Shown: positions 1 through 7,094, counted from the first letter of the stretch. The stretch is DNA of 8,307 nt from CAYWTX01 sp964461295 (GCA_964461295.1 CAYWTX010000058.1:1-8307), one strand, 5' to 3'. A program made the numbers and translations. Notes: a model not told the origin generated them from the sequence alone.

Positions 1-1400
1 TACCTGTACCCCGGCAGCATGTCCGCGTGGGCTTCCAGGACCGCGTCGATGGCGGCCAGGCCGGCGGACTTGTCGACAACCGTCGGGTCCAGTTCCACGG
101 CCTGGTGGACGAGCTTGCGGCTGCGGGCGAGGGCGGCGCGGACGATCGCGTCGGTGACGGCCGCGGCGCTGCGGCAGTAGGGGAGCACCGTTTCCGGCAG
201 CGTGACGGGCTGTGGGCGGACGCCGGTGGCGTCGGCCTGGGCGGCGGTCTCAACGAACACGTTCGTCGGCAGGTTGCTTACCTGCCCGCGGTTGATGAGG
301 TTCAGCGCGTGGAACGAGGCCGGCTTGCCGCGGGCCAAGGCGGCCACGAGGTCCATCGGCCTTTCCCACGCCCTGTGCGTCAGGGCGACCGAGATCGGCA
401 CGGTTCCCTCGGCCGCGGCGCGCAGGACGTCCAGGCGTTGGCGGCGTTCGTCCGGCCCGCCGTGCCACATCTGGCGGCGCGTCTCCTGCGGCCCCGGTCC
501 CGCCGGGGGGAGGAAGTCGGCCGTGTGCCGGTCCTCGGGCACCAGGAGGAAGCCCGTCTGGCGCGTGATGGCGTCGGCGCGGGGGTGGCTGCTGGTGGCG
601 CCGCCCGCGACGCGTCGGCGGAGTTCGGCCAGCAGGTCGGCGTCGCTCGCCCGGTCGCGCATCGCGAGCACCCAACTGAAGTGGTTCAGCCCCGCCATGG
701 TCACGTCCCAGAGCTGCCTGCCGGTCGCCTCGAACCAGTCGTAGTCGTGCGGGCCCGCGGGAGCCGACGCGACGGCGCGCGTCCCTTCAGCCCCCGTTTT
801 CTGGCGCCGTTCGCTGTCGCGGCCGTCCTTCAATTGCGGGAACCCCACGTCGAAGATGCGGCAGAGCATCAGGTAGCCGGTTCGCGAGGCCATGCAGAAG
901 CCGTAGGACTCGATGCCCAGCGCGTGCATGGCCTGGCAGATGCGCGGCAGCGGGTTGGCGGAATTCAGGAAGCGGGCCTTGGGGCACAGCCGCCGCATGT
1001 CCGCGGCGATCTGCTCGACGAACGCGATCTGGCGCAGCGAATAGCTGATCCCCGTGACGCCGCCGAACTCGGTTCCGCCGTGGCCGGGGGCAAGGCGGTC
1101 CACGATGTCGCAGTCGATCTCGTGTCGGCGGCGGAAGTCCGGCGCTGCCGAGCAGAGGACGAAGTGGGCTCCGTCCAGGGCCGAGCCGCGCGTGGTGTGC
1201 GTGGTGACGCGGGCGTTCACGCCCGCCTCGGCGGCCAGGCGCCGCCCCAGGCCGCCCATCACTTCCAGGGCCTCGGCGTCGATGTCCATCAGGGCCAATT
1301 CAGCGCTGTCCAGGCGGTTGTCGAGTATCGCGCCGTTCAGCGCGCCGGGCCCGAACACGTGGCTTCCGGCTCCGATAATCGCGATCTTCAGGTCGCCCAT
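1..1400 (-). CDS. Glycoside hydrolase family 4 (NAD-dependent glycosidase), C-terminus cut by window edge
   Basis: Family 4 glycosidases cleave alpha- or beta-glycosides by an unusual redox/elimination route that needs NAD and usually a divalent metal; they are cytoplasmic. 466 residues are visible and no stop is reached. Seen: an N-terminal Rossmann fingerprint IIGAGS (residues 8-13) and an acidic MDID (38-41) for NAD binding; CPKARFLNSANP (139-150), matching the family's conserved NP element; GFC (167-169), the usual metal cysteine; GLNHFSW (237-243), the usual metal histidine H240; EDRHTADF (289-296); and near the C-terminus the hallmark NLINRGQVSNLP. There is no signal peptide. The ATG at 1400 is preceded by AAGGGA six bases upstream. 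It lies 141 nt downstream of alaS on the same strand; I see no convincing terminator in that gap, so co-transcription is possible. Odd points: Cys169 is followed by Met where many members have His, and Cys169 and His240 lie 71 residues apart. Substrate specificity (glucoside, galactoside, galacturonide) cannot be assigned. Confidence 0.9.
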   Translation of the reverse strand, partial: MGDLKIAIIGAGSHVFGPGALNGAILDNRLDSAELALMDIDAEALEVMGGLGRRLAAEAGVNARVTTHTTRGSALDGAHFVLCSAAPDFRRRHEIDCDIVDRLAPGHGGTEFGGVTGISYSLRQIAFVEQIAADMRRLCPKARFLNSANPLPRICQAMHALGIESYGFCMASRTGYLMLCRIFDVGFPQLKDGRDSERRQKTGAEGTRAVASAPAGPHDYDWFEATGRQLWDVTMAGLNHFSWVLAMRDRASDADLLAELRRRVAGGATSSHPRADAITRQTGFLLVPEDRHTADFLPPAGPGPQETRRQMWHGGPDERRQRLDVLRAAAEGTVPISVALTHRAWERPMDLVAALARGKPASFHALNLINRGQVSNLPTNVFVETAAQADATGVRPQPVTLPETVLPYCRSAAAVTDAIVRAALARSRKLVHQAVELDPTVVDKSAGLAAIDAVLEAHADMLPGYR

Positions 1401-1541
1401 CTCCCATCCCTTCCGTGAGGCCGACAAAGGCCAGGAAACAGCCATAGCGATGAACACGGACGAAGGCCGCCCCTGCCGCTTGCGGTTCAGCGGGGGGCCA
1501 AGTGGCCGTCGCCATACCGCAGGCGGCATCGATCGCAGGCT

Positions 1542-4241
1542 CTATTGCCCCAGCGCCTTGCCGGCGTACTCCGCCGCGGCGGCGAGCGCTTCGGGCAGCT
1601 TCTCCGGCGCTTTTCCGCCGGCCTGGGCCAGCGTGGGCCTTCCGCCGCCGCCGCCGCCCACCAGCGCCGCCGCGGCCTTCACCCATTCGTCGGCCTTCAG
1701 CTTGCCGCCCGCGATCAGTTCGTCGCTGACCATCGCCACCAGCATCACCTTGGGGCCCTCGGCCGCGCCGAGCAACAGGCCGGCGGCGCCCTTCTGGCGT
1801 TGGCGGTCGCACTCGGCCCGCATCGCGTTGGCGTCGGGCGTGGCGAACCGCCCGACAAACACCTTGCCGACGGGCGAATCGAGGGTCGCCTCGGGCGCGA
1901 AGTCCGCCGCCGGCGCGGCGGCGGGGGTTGCGCCCTTGCCCTTGCGCAGGTCTTTGAGTTCCTTCTGCAAAGCGGCGACGCGTTCGGGCAGGTCGGCGGC
2001 GCCGACGCGCAGCGCGGCCGTCAACGCGTGCAGGATCGCGTCGCGTTGCCTCACGTGGTCGAGGGCAGCGCGGCCCGTCAGTCCGGTGATCCGCCGCACG
2101 CCCTTGGCGACGGACTCCTCGCTCACGATCTTCAGCAGGCCGATCTGCCCGGTTCGTCCCAGGTGCGTGCCGCCGCAGAACTCAGCCGAGAGCGTCGCCC
2201 CGCCGCCGATGGAGATCACGCGCACGGGGTCGGGGTACTTCTCGCCGAACACGGCTCGCACGCCGGCGATTTTCTTCGCTTCGGCCAGCGGCATGGTCCG
2301 CGCCTCCACCGGCTCGTCGGCCAGGATCCGCTCGTTCGCCAGGCGCTCGACCTCGGCAAGCTGCTCTGCCGCAACCGCCTGGTTGTGCGATAAGTCGAAC
2401 CGGAACCGGTCGGGCGCCACGATGCTGCCGGCCTGGTTGACGTGGTCGCCCAGCACCTCGCGCAAGGCCCAGTTCAGCACGTGCGTGCCGGTGTGGTTCC
2501 GCATGGTGTCCAGGCGGTGGCTGTCCACCTCCAGGTGCACGGTCTGCCCGACGGCCAGGCTACCGACCTCGACGGCGCCCAGGTGCAGGATGCCGCTGCC
2601 GGCCGGCCTGGTGCCGCCCACGGCGAACTTGCCGCCCCGCCAGGTGATGACGCCCGTGTCGCCGACCTGCCCGCCCTGCTCGGCGTAGAAGTTCGTGCGG
2701 TCGAGCACCAGGGCGACCTCCTGGCCTACCTCGATGCCGCCGCCGCTGACGAGTTGGCCGCCCGCCACCCAGCCCAGCACCTTCGCCTCGATGGGCTCCA
2801 GGCGGTACTTCGCCGAGTCGTTCGTCTGCGGCAGGGCGATGCTCTCGGCCGCGGCGAACGCCTTGCCCCCGCCGCTGAGCTCGCGATGCTTCTGCATGGC
2901 CTCTTCGTAGCCGGCCAGGTCCACCTCGAGCCCGCGCTCGGAGGCCATGATCTGCGTCAGGTCAACCGGGAAGCCGAAGGTCGCGTACAGGTCAAACACC
3001 ACCTCGCCGGGCAGCACCTTGCGCCCCTCGCCCGCCTTCGCCAGCCGCGCCGCCTGCTTCTCGAACAGCTCGATGCCGCGGTCGAGCGTTCGGCCGAAGG
3101 ATTCCTCCTCGGCGCGGATGGTCTCGATGACGTACTCCCTGCGGGCGACGAGTTCCGGGAAGGCCGCGCCCATGAGGTCCACGACGGCGGGCACGAGCTT
3201 GACGACGAACGGTCCGGCGATATCGAGGTATTGGCGCCCGTAGCGGGCGGCGCGGCGGAGGATCCGCCTCAGGACGTACCCGCGCCCCTCGTTGCCGGGC
3301 ATCACGCCATCGGCGATGGCGAACGTCAGCGAGCGGGCGTGGTCGGCGATCACGCGGCAGGCCACGTCGCGGATGTCCGCCTCGCCGGTGACGTCGAACC
3401 GGTCGGGCAGGTTCGCGCCGATCCCGTAGCGGTGGCTCGTCAGCGTCTCGATCCTCTCGATGATGGGCACGAACAGGCTGGTGGCGTAGTTGCTCCTCTT
3501 GCCGCCCAGCACCATGCTGATTCGCTCGAAGCCCATGCCCGTGTCCACGTGCCGGGCCGGCAGCGGCGTCAGCCGCCCGTCGCTGCCGCGGTTGTACTGC
3601 ATGAACACGAGGTTCCAGATCTCCATCACGCGGGCGTCGCCGGCGTTCACCAGCGCCGCGCCCGACTTGTCCGGCGTCAGGTCGATGTGGATCTCGCTGC
3701 ACGGCCCGCACGGGCCGGTCTCGCCCATCTCCCAGAAGTTGTCCTGCTTGTTGCCTCGGTGAATGTTGGCGGGGTTGATGTCCGTGACCTCGCGCCACAG
3801 CCGCTCGGCCTCCTCGTCGGGGGCCAGGTTCTCCTTGGCGTCCCCGCCGAAGACGGTCGCGTGCAGGCGGGTCTTGTCCAGGCCCCACAGCGTGGTCAGC
3901 AGCTCCCACGCCCAGGCGATCGCCTCGGCCTTGAAGTAGTCGCCGAAGCTCCAGTTGCCCAGCATCTCGAAAAACGTGTGGTGGTAGGTGTCGTGCCCGA
4001 CGTCCTCGAGGTCGTTGTGCTTGCCGCCGGCGCGGATGCACTTCTGGCTGTTGACCGCCCGCACGTAATCGCGGCGGACCAGACCCAGGAAGATGTCCTT
4101 GAACTGGTTCATGCCCGCGTTGGCGAACAGCAGCGTGGGGTCCTCGCCCGGCAGCAGCGGGCTGGAGGGCACGAACGCGTGGCTGCGCTGCTGAAAGAAC
4201 TCGATGAACTGGCTCCGGATCTCGTCGCATGAACGGGTCAT
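1542..4241 (-). CDS. alaS: Alanyl-tRNA synthetase
   Basis: This cytoplasmic class II synthetase charges tRNA(Ala) with alanine and removes mischarged Ser and Gly. It has 899 residues, close to the usual 870-900, and appears complete. Domains seen: catalytic core with DPTLLFANAGMNQFKDIFLG (34-53), QKCIRAGGKHNDLEDVG (66-82) around the motif 2 arginine, and motif 3 DTGMGFERI (233-241); the tRNA-recognition segment with GNEGRGYVLRRILRRA (316-331); the editing domain with zinc ligands HTGTH (583-587) and CGGTH (689-693); an Ala/Pro linker near 770-782; and a C-terminal C-Ala domain containing a glycine run (862-867). All key residues are present. The ATG at 4241 starts a standard N-terminus and follows AGAGG (complement of 4247-4251). 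A sigma70-like promoter lies at 4305-4333. The divergent neighbour is the nucleotide-sugar dehydrogenase; the family 4 hydrolase follows downstream. Nothing suggests decay or a second paralogue. Confidence 0.99.
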   Translation of the reverse strand: MTRSCDEIRSQFIEFFQQRSHAFVPSSPLLPGEDPTLLFANAGMNQFKDIFLGLVRRDYVRAVNSQKCIRAGGKHNDLEDVGHDTYHHTFFEMLGNWSFGDYFKAEAIAWAWELLTTLWGLDKTRLHATVFGGDAKENLAPDEEAERLWREVTDINPANIHRGNKQDNFWEMGETGPCGPCSEIHIDLTPDKSGAALVNAGDARVMEIWNLVFMQYNRGSDGRLTPLPARHVDTGMGFERISMVLGGKRSNYATSLFVPIIERIETLTSHRYGIGANLPDRFDVTGEADIRDVACRVIADHARSLTFAIADGVMPGNEGRGYVLRRILRRAARYGRQYLDIAGPFVVKLVPAVVDLMGAAFPELVARREYVIETIRAEEESFGRTLDRGIELFEKQAARLAKAGEGRKVLPGEVVFDLYATFGFPVDLTQIMASERGLEVDLAGYEEAMQKHRELSGGGKAFAAAESIALPQTNDSAKYRLEPIEAKVLGWVAGGQLVSGGGIEVGQEVALVLDRTNFYAEQGGQVGDTGVITWRGGKFAVGGTRPAGSGILHLGAVEVGSLAVGQTVHLEVDSHRLDTMRNHTGTHVLNWALREVLGDHVNQAGSIVAPDRFRFDLSHNQAVAAEQLAEVERLANERILADEPVEARTMPLAEAKKIAGVRAVFGEKYPDPVRVISIGGGATLSAEFCGGTHLGRTGQIGLLKIVSEESVAKGVRRITGLTGRAALDHVRQRDAILHALTAALRVGAADLPERVAALQKELKDLRKGKGATPAAAPAADFAPEATLDSPVGKVFVGRFATPDANAMRAECDRQRQKGAAGLLLGAAEGPKVMLVAMVSDELIAGGKLKADEWVKAAAALVGGGGGGRPTLAQAGGKAPEKLPEALAAAAEYAGKALGQ

Positions 4242-4304
4242 GGCAGCCTCTTTGGCACTTCGCCCAGGGGGTTGTCGCGGCCGATACGCCCGGCGGAGAA
4301 GGCG

Positions 4305-4333
4305 ATTCTATCGGCATGCGCCGGGTCTGCCAA
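4305..4333 (-). promoter_or_regulatory. Sigma70-type promoter for alaS
   Basis: Read on the minus strand, TTGGCA (4333-4328) is followed by exactly 17 bases and then TAGAAT (4310-4305). Each hexamer matches the housekeeping consensus at 5 of 6 positions and the spacing is optimal. Transcription would begin near 4298, giving a leader of about 57 nt to the alaS ATG. This assignment is by pattern only, but such a match is uncommon in such GC-rich sequence. Confidence 0.65.
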
Positions 4334-4380
4334 GCCCTTTCGGCCGCGGGGGCTCCACGACCGTAGCTGCGCCTTGGCAT

Positions 4381-4424
4381 CTTCAGCCTGAAGGGCTGTC
4401 ATACATCAGCCCTTCAGGCTGAAG
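4381..4424. repeat. Perfect 18-bp inverted repeat (twin-hairpin, REP-like)
   Basis: CTTCAGCCTGAAGGGCTG (4381-4398) is matched perfectly by its reverse complement at 4407-4424, around an 8-nt centre, TCATACAT. Each arm can also fold alone (CAGCC, 5-nt loop, GGCTG), so the unit is two small hairpins in inverted orientation, the layout of paired REP elements. It sits between divergent genes and has no T-tract on either side, so a terminator role is unlikely. REP-like identity is inferred; it needs other copies in the genome. Confidence 0.75.
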
Positions 4425-4472
4425 AAACGCCGCAGGAACGGCCATGGAGCGCCCCGGCCGCGGGCTCTCCCA

Positions 4473-4493
4473 TGCCGGCAGCGAGCGCCGGCA
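4473..4493. repeat. Short GC-rich inverted repeat
   Basis: TGCCGGC (4473-4479) and GCCGGCA (4487-4493) form perfect 7-bp arms around a 7-nt loop, AGCGAGC. It lies just upstream of the candidate promoter of the plus-strand dehydrogenase. It could be another dispersed intergenic repeat or an operator; nothing in the sequence decides between these, and chance is possible in GC-rich DNA. Confidence 0.45.
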
Positions 4494-4502
4494 CGAACCG
4501 CC

Positions 4503-4531
4503 TTCCCTCGCTCCCCCGTCGCGCATATCAT
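4503..4531 (+). promoter_or_regulatory. Weak candidate promoter for the nucleotide-sugar dehydrogenase
   Basis: TATCAT (4526-4531) matches the -10 consensus at 5 of 6 positions. Seventeen bases upstream, TTCCCT (4503-4508) matches the -35 consensus at only 3 of 6. The leader to the ATG at 4634 would be about 95 nt. This is the best placed candidate I could find; an extracytoplasmic-function or other sigma factor may be used instead. Confidence 0.3.
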
Positions 4532-4621
4532 GCCGGTCCTGCCGTGGGCGGGCAAAGACCCCCGGCCCGAAATGCCGATAGAGGTACGAGGGAATCGCCG
4601 CACCACGGCGGTCCCCACCAC

Positions 4622-4627
4622 AAAGGA
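4622..4627 (+). promoter_or_regulatory. Ribosome binding site deciding the dehydrogenase start
   Basis: AAAGGA ends six bases before the ATG at 4634. It supports that start over the in-frame ATG at 4472, which would add 54 residues rich in Pro, Arg, His and Gly ahead of the Rossmann fold, with no family counterpart. Confidence 0.75.
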
Positions 4628-4633
4628 ACCCCC

Positions 4634-5950
4634 ATGGTCAAGCAACTGCTCGCGAAGCTGGACTCCAAGGAAGCGATCATCGGCGTGATCGGCCTGGGTT
4701 ACGTCGGCCTGCCGCTCGTTCGCGAATTCACTCGCGGCGGCGCCACCGTCATGGGCTTCGACATCGACCCCGAGAAGGTCCGCTTCCTCAAGGCCGGCAA
4801 GAGCTACATCGAGCACATCCCCTCCAGCCTCGTCAAGCAGATCATCGACACCGGGCGCTTCACGCCCACCACCGACTTCGACCGTCTCAAGGACCCCGAC
4901 TGCATCATCATCTGCGTGCCCACGCCGTTGACCAAGACGCGCGACCCCGACATGAGCTACATCGTCAACACCACGCAGGCCATCAGCCAGCGGCTGCGAA
5001 GGGGCCAACTCGTCGTGCTGGAGTCCACCACCTACCCCGGCACGACGCGAGAGGTCTGCCTGCCCATCCTCGAGCAGACCGGCCTCAAGGTCGGCAGGGA
5101 TTTCCTGCTGGCCTTCTCTCCCGAGCGCGAGGACCCCGGTCGTAAGGACTACACCACCCAGACCATTCCCAAGGTCGTGGGGGGCTACGACGCCAGCTCG
5201 CTCGCCGCGGCCGTGAAATGCTACGAGATCGCCATCGACAACGTGGTGGCGGTGTCGAGTTGCGAGGCAGCCGAAGCGGCGAAGATCCTGGAGAACACAT
5301 ATCGCTGCGTCAACATTGCGCTGGTGAACGAGTTGAAGGTCCTGTTCGACCGCATGGGCATCGACGTGTGGGAGGTGATTCGCGCGGCCGCGACGAAGCC
5401 GTTCGGCTTCACGGCGTTTTACCCGGGTCCCGGGCTGGGCGGGCACTGCATCCCGATCGACCCGTTCTACCTGTCGTGGAAGGCCCGCCAGTACGGACTG
5501 ACGACGCGGTTCATCGAGTTGGCCGGCGAGGTGAACGTGGCCATGCCGCGGTACGTGATCACGCGCCTGATGGAGGCGCTGAACGAGCGGGGCAAGGCCC
5601 TGAAGGGCGCCAAAGTGCTGGTGCTGGGCCTGGCGTACAAGAAGGACATCGACGACGTGCGGGAGAGCCCATCGCTGGAGCTCATCGAGATCCTGAAACA
5701 CAAGGGCGCCAAGGTCGACTACAACGACCCGCACGTCCCGGCCACGCACAAGATGCGCGAACACGACCTGAAGATGTCCAGCAGGAAGCTCACGCCGGCG
5801 ATGCTGGCCGGCTACGACGCGGTGCTCATCAGCACCGACCACAGCAGCTACGACTACCCGTTCATCGTCGACCACGCCAAGCTGGTGATCGACACCCGCA
5901 ACGCGACGGCGAAAGTGAAACGCGGCAGGAAGAAAATCGTGAAAGCGTAA
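4634..5950 (+). CDS. wbpA: Nucleotide-sugar 6-dehydrogenase, UDP-GlcNAc 6-dehydrogenase (WbpA) type
   Basis: The enzyme oxidises the C6 hydroxyl of a UDP-sugar to a carboxylate with two NAD+; for the WbpA group this gives UDP-GlcNAcA, a precursor of surface-polysaccharide sugars. It has 438 residues, near the 436 of WbpA. Seen: N-terminal Rossmann motif GVIGLGYVGLPL (17-28) and acidic FDID (42-45); CVPTPL (94-99); ESTTYPGTT (130-138); FSPEREDPG (161-169), typical of the WbpA group; AAKILENTYRCVNIALVNE (215-233) with the active-site Lys217 and Asn221; and PGPGLGGHCIPIDPFYLSW (264-282) with the catalytic Cys272. The C-terminal UDP-binding domain begins near 325 (KVLVLGLAYKKDIDDVRESP). All catalytic residues are intact. 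It is the only plus-strand gene here, so it is a separate transcription unit from the ugd/epimerase pair. Oddity: Pro, Thr and Val codon choice changes sharply near residue 197. Related sugars (UDP-ManNAc, UDP-GalNAc, UDP-Glc) remain possible substrates. Confidence 0.93.
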   Translation: MVKQLLAKLDSKEAIIGVIGLGYVGLPLVREFTRGGATVMGFDIDPEKVRFLKAGKSYIEHIPSSLVKQIIDTGRFTPTTDFDRLKDPDCIIICVPTPLTKTRDPDMSYIVNTTQAISQRLRRGQLVVLESTTYPGTTREVCLPILEQTGLKVGRDFLLAFSPEREDPGRKDYTTQTIPKVVGGYDASSLAAAVKCYEIAIDNVVAVSSCEAAEAAKILENTYRCVNIALVNELKVLFDRMGIDVWEVIRAAATKPFGFTAFYPGPGLGGHCIPIDPFYLSWKARQYGLTTRFIELAGEVNVAMPRYVITRLMEALNERGKALKGAKVLVLGLAYKKDIDDVRESPSLELIEILKHKGAKVDYNDPHVPATHKMREHDLKMSSRKLTPAMLAGYDAVLISTDHSSYDYPFIVDHAKLVIDTRNATAKVKRGRKKIVKA

Positions 5951-5968
5951 AGGAGACCGCCAGCTTCA

Positions 5969-5999
5969 GGCGACCAGCTTCCGGCGGGAAGCGGTCGCT
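5969..5999 (+). terminator. Hairpin just after the dehydrogenase (possible terminator or RNA-stabilising stem)
   Basis: GCGACC (5970-5975), a bulged A (5976) and GCTTCC (5977-5982) pair with GGAAGC (5987-5992) and GGTCGC (5993-5998) around a GGCG loop. The 12 base pairs start 19 nt after the stop codon. No run of T follows, so it is not a textbook intrinsic terminator; it may block 3' exonucleases or work with the stronger hairpin 30 nt downstream. Confidence 0.5.
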
Positions 6000-6028
6000 G
6001 GATTCGATTGTCTCTGCGACTCCCCTCC

Positions 6029-6062
6029 AAGCCCCGGTCCGGCGCGGCCGGGGCTTCTGTTT
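6029..6062 (+). terminator. Intrinsic-type terminator of the dehydrogenase
   Basis: AAGCCCCGG (6029-6037) and CCGGGGCTT (6048-6056) form a perfect 9-bp stem with a 10-nt loop, followed by a moderately T-rich stretch, CTGTTT. The T-richness is only on the plus strand, so it fits termination of the dehydrogenase 79 nt upstream better than of the convergent alkD gene. Confidence 0.65.
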
Positions 6063-6106
6063 CCCCTGGGAACGCTGAGATCCAGGAGAAGACGCCCTTA
6101 TGCTCG

Positions 6107-6187
6107 CGTTCGTAGTTCCGCCGTAAGGCGGGCCGTTTCCCGGTTGGGGACGTTCCGGGATTCCGCCTGACGGCGGGACTGCGAACG
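6107..6187. repeat. Imperfect 26-bp inverted repeat forming twin hairpins (REP/BIME-like)
   Basis: The arms at 6107-6132 and 6162-6187 match as inverted copies at 22 of 26 positions. Each arm has its own hairpin with a 4-nt loop: CCGCC/GGCGG at 6118-6131 and again at 6163-6176. A further stem, TCCCGG/CCGGGA (6138-6143 and 6155-6160), lies in the centre, and GAACGG-CC-CCGTTC (6183-6196) overlaps the right edge. It sits between convergent genes, so it could also help terminate alkD. Mobility by a REP-associated transposase is only inferred. Confidence 0.7.
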
Positions 6188-6230
6188 GCCCCGTTCCCGA
6201 TAGCAGGTCGCATCGAGATTCGGGCCCCCT

Positions 6231-7046
6231 TCACCGCTCGCGGTCCTGGCGGATCAGGTCAACGCTGCTGTCTCCCATATCTCGCCCTGTCAGGCGGCGC
6301 CGCTTGTCCGGAACGGCGGCCGTCTGCTTCCGCTTTCTCTTCGCCGCCATGTACTCCCGGCGTTTGCTCTCCGGCAATCGCTCGATCGCGTACCGCAGCA
6401 TCGTCCTCGGCATCGTGCGGCAATGCCGCGCGAGAAAGCCTTCCAGCACGGCCACGTCGCGCTTGCCCACTTCGCGCAGCATCCACCCCACGGCCTTGTG
6501 GAGGAGGTCGTGCTCGTCGTTCAGGAGGAGCTCCGCGATCCGTAGCGTGTCGGCGAAGTCCATCTGCCGGACGAAATGAAACGTGGCCAGGATGGCGATC
6601 CGCCGGTCCCACAGCCACCGCGAGCAGGCGAGCCGGTAGAGCGGGCGGCGGCTCCGCCCGGCCAGGTGCGCCCCGACGATCTGCGGGGCTGACAGGTCCA
6701 CCAGGTCCCAGTTGTTCACGTACCGCGTATTGGCGAGGTAGAAGTCGTAGATCCGCTTGCGGCCGGCGGCGTCGCCCTTGGCAGCCTGCATGGTCAGGAT
6801 CACCAGCGCGGCCAGTCGCTCCTCGTGAATGGGCGAGTGAAGCAGGCTTTCCGCTTCGTCCAGCGGCAGCGTCCCGAACTCGCGCGCCACCTTGCGCACG
6901 ACGGGCACGCGCAGGCCGAGGAATACGTCGCCTTCGCCGTACTGCCCGGGGCCGGTCTTGAAGAACCCGGCCAGGAAGGCAGCCTCCCGGGGGTTGCCGA
7001 GCGACCGCAGGCGTGCCTGGATGTCCGTGGCAGTCATGGGGGGCAT
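6231..7046 (-). CDS. alkD: AlkD-type DNA alkylation repair protein (HEAT-like DNA glycosylase)
   Basis: AlkD-family glycosylases excise positively charged alkylated bases such as 3- and 7-alkylpurines, using an all-helical HEAT-like solenoid that holds damaged DNA without flipping the base. With the start at 7046 it has 271 residues; Bacillus cereus AlkD has 237. Seen: GEGDVFLGLRVPVVRKVARE (38-57), SPIHEERLAALVILTMQ (71-87), NNWDLVDLSAP (111-121) and HKAVGWMLREVGKRD (183-197). Trp113, Asp117 and Trp188 correspond to the catalytic-site Trp109, Asp113 and Trp187 of B. cereus AlkD. The last 40 or so residues are strongly basic (KRKRK, KRRR) and may add DNA contact. The frame stays open to 7172 but that part overlaps the epimerase gene; ATGs at 7046 and 7037 are both plausible and neither has a good ribosome binding site. 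The gene begins 67 nt after the epimerase stop, so it may depend on readthrough from there. Confidence 0.9.
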   Translation of the reverse strand: MPPMTATDIQARLRSLGNPREAAFLAGFFKTGPGQYGEGDVFLGLRVPVVRKVAREFGTLPLDEAESLLHSPIHEERLAALVILTMQAAKGDAAGRKRIYDFYLANTRYVNNWDLVDLSAPQIVGAHLAGRSRRPLYRLACSRWLWDRRIAILATFHFVRQMDFADTLRIAELLLNDEHDLLHKAVGWMLREVGKRDVAVLEGFLARHCRTMPRTMLRYAIERLPESKRREYMAAKRKRKQTAAVPDKRRRLTGRDMGDSSVDLIRQDRER

Positions 7047-7094
7047 TGTCCGCCGCCGTGCCCAGCCCCGCAAGTTGCTGCCCGTGGCGTGGGC

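Larger units (their letters stand above)
4242..4633. other. Divergent intergenic region between alaS and the dehydrogenase
   Basis: These 392 nt separate two genes transcribed away from each other. I see no credible coding sequence. The region holds a promoter for alaS near its left side, a perfect inverted repeat in the middle, a second short GC-rich hairpin, and a weak candidate promoter plus ribosome binding site for the plus-strand gene. An open frame continues upstream of the dehydrogenase start as far as 4472, but its residues look like translated non-coding DNA. A small hairpin (CGCCG at 4596-4600, CGGCG at 4606-4610) lies in the dehydrogenase leader; its significance is unclear. No riboswitch or T-box could be recognised ahead of alaS. 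Confidence 0.7.

Noticed and set aside
27..1418. 463-codon plus-strand frame over the family 4 hydrolase
   Set aside because: The minus-strand frame, open through the window edge, has the NAD fingerprint, metal ligands and the C-terminal NLINRGQVSNLP hallmark; the plus-strand product has none.
1401..1541. Terminator or small gene between alaS and the family 4 hydrolase
   Set aside because: Only 4-5 bp stems without a T-tract are visible, and no short frame has both a ribosome binding site and a recognisable product.
2442..4232. Long plus-strand open frame (596 codons) antisense to alaS, with a similar one at 1054-2688
   Set aside because: alaS on the minus strand has every family motif. The antisense frames exist because GC-rich codons rarely make stops on the other strand; their products are low-complexity and match no family I know.
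4472..4633. A 54-residue N-terminal extension of the dehydrogenase from the ATG at 4472
   Set aside because: The extension is low-complexity, covers the short hairpin and candidate promoter, and the ATG at 4634 has a good ribosome binding site and gives the family length.
4406..5875. 489-codon minus-strand frame antisense to the WbpA-type dehydrogenase
   Set aside because: It is a compositional shadow: the plus-strand frame encodes all catalytic motifs of the family, while this one is rich in Val, Asp, Arg and His without any recognisable fold motif.
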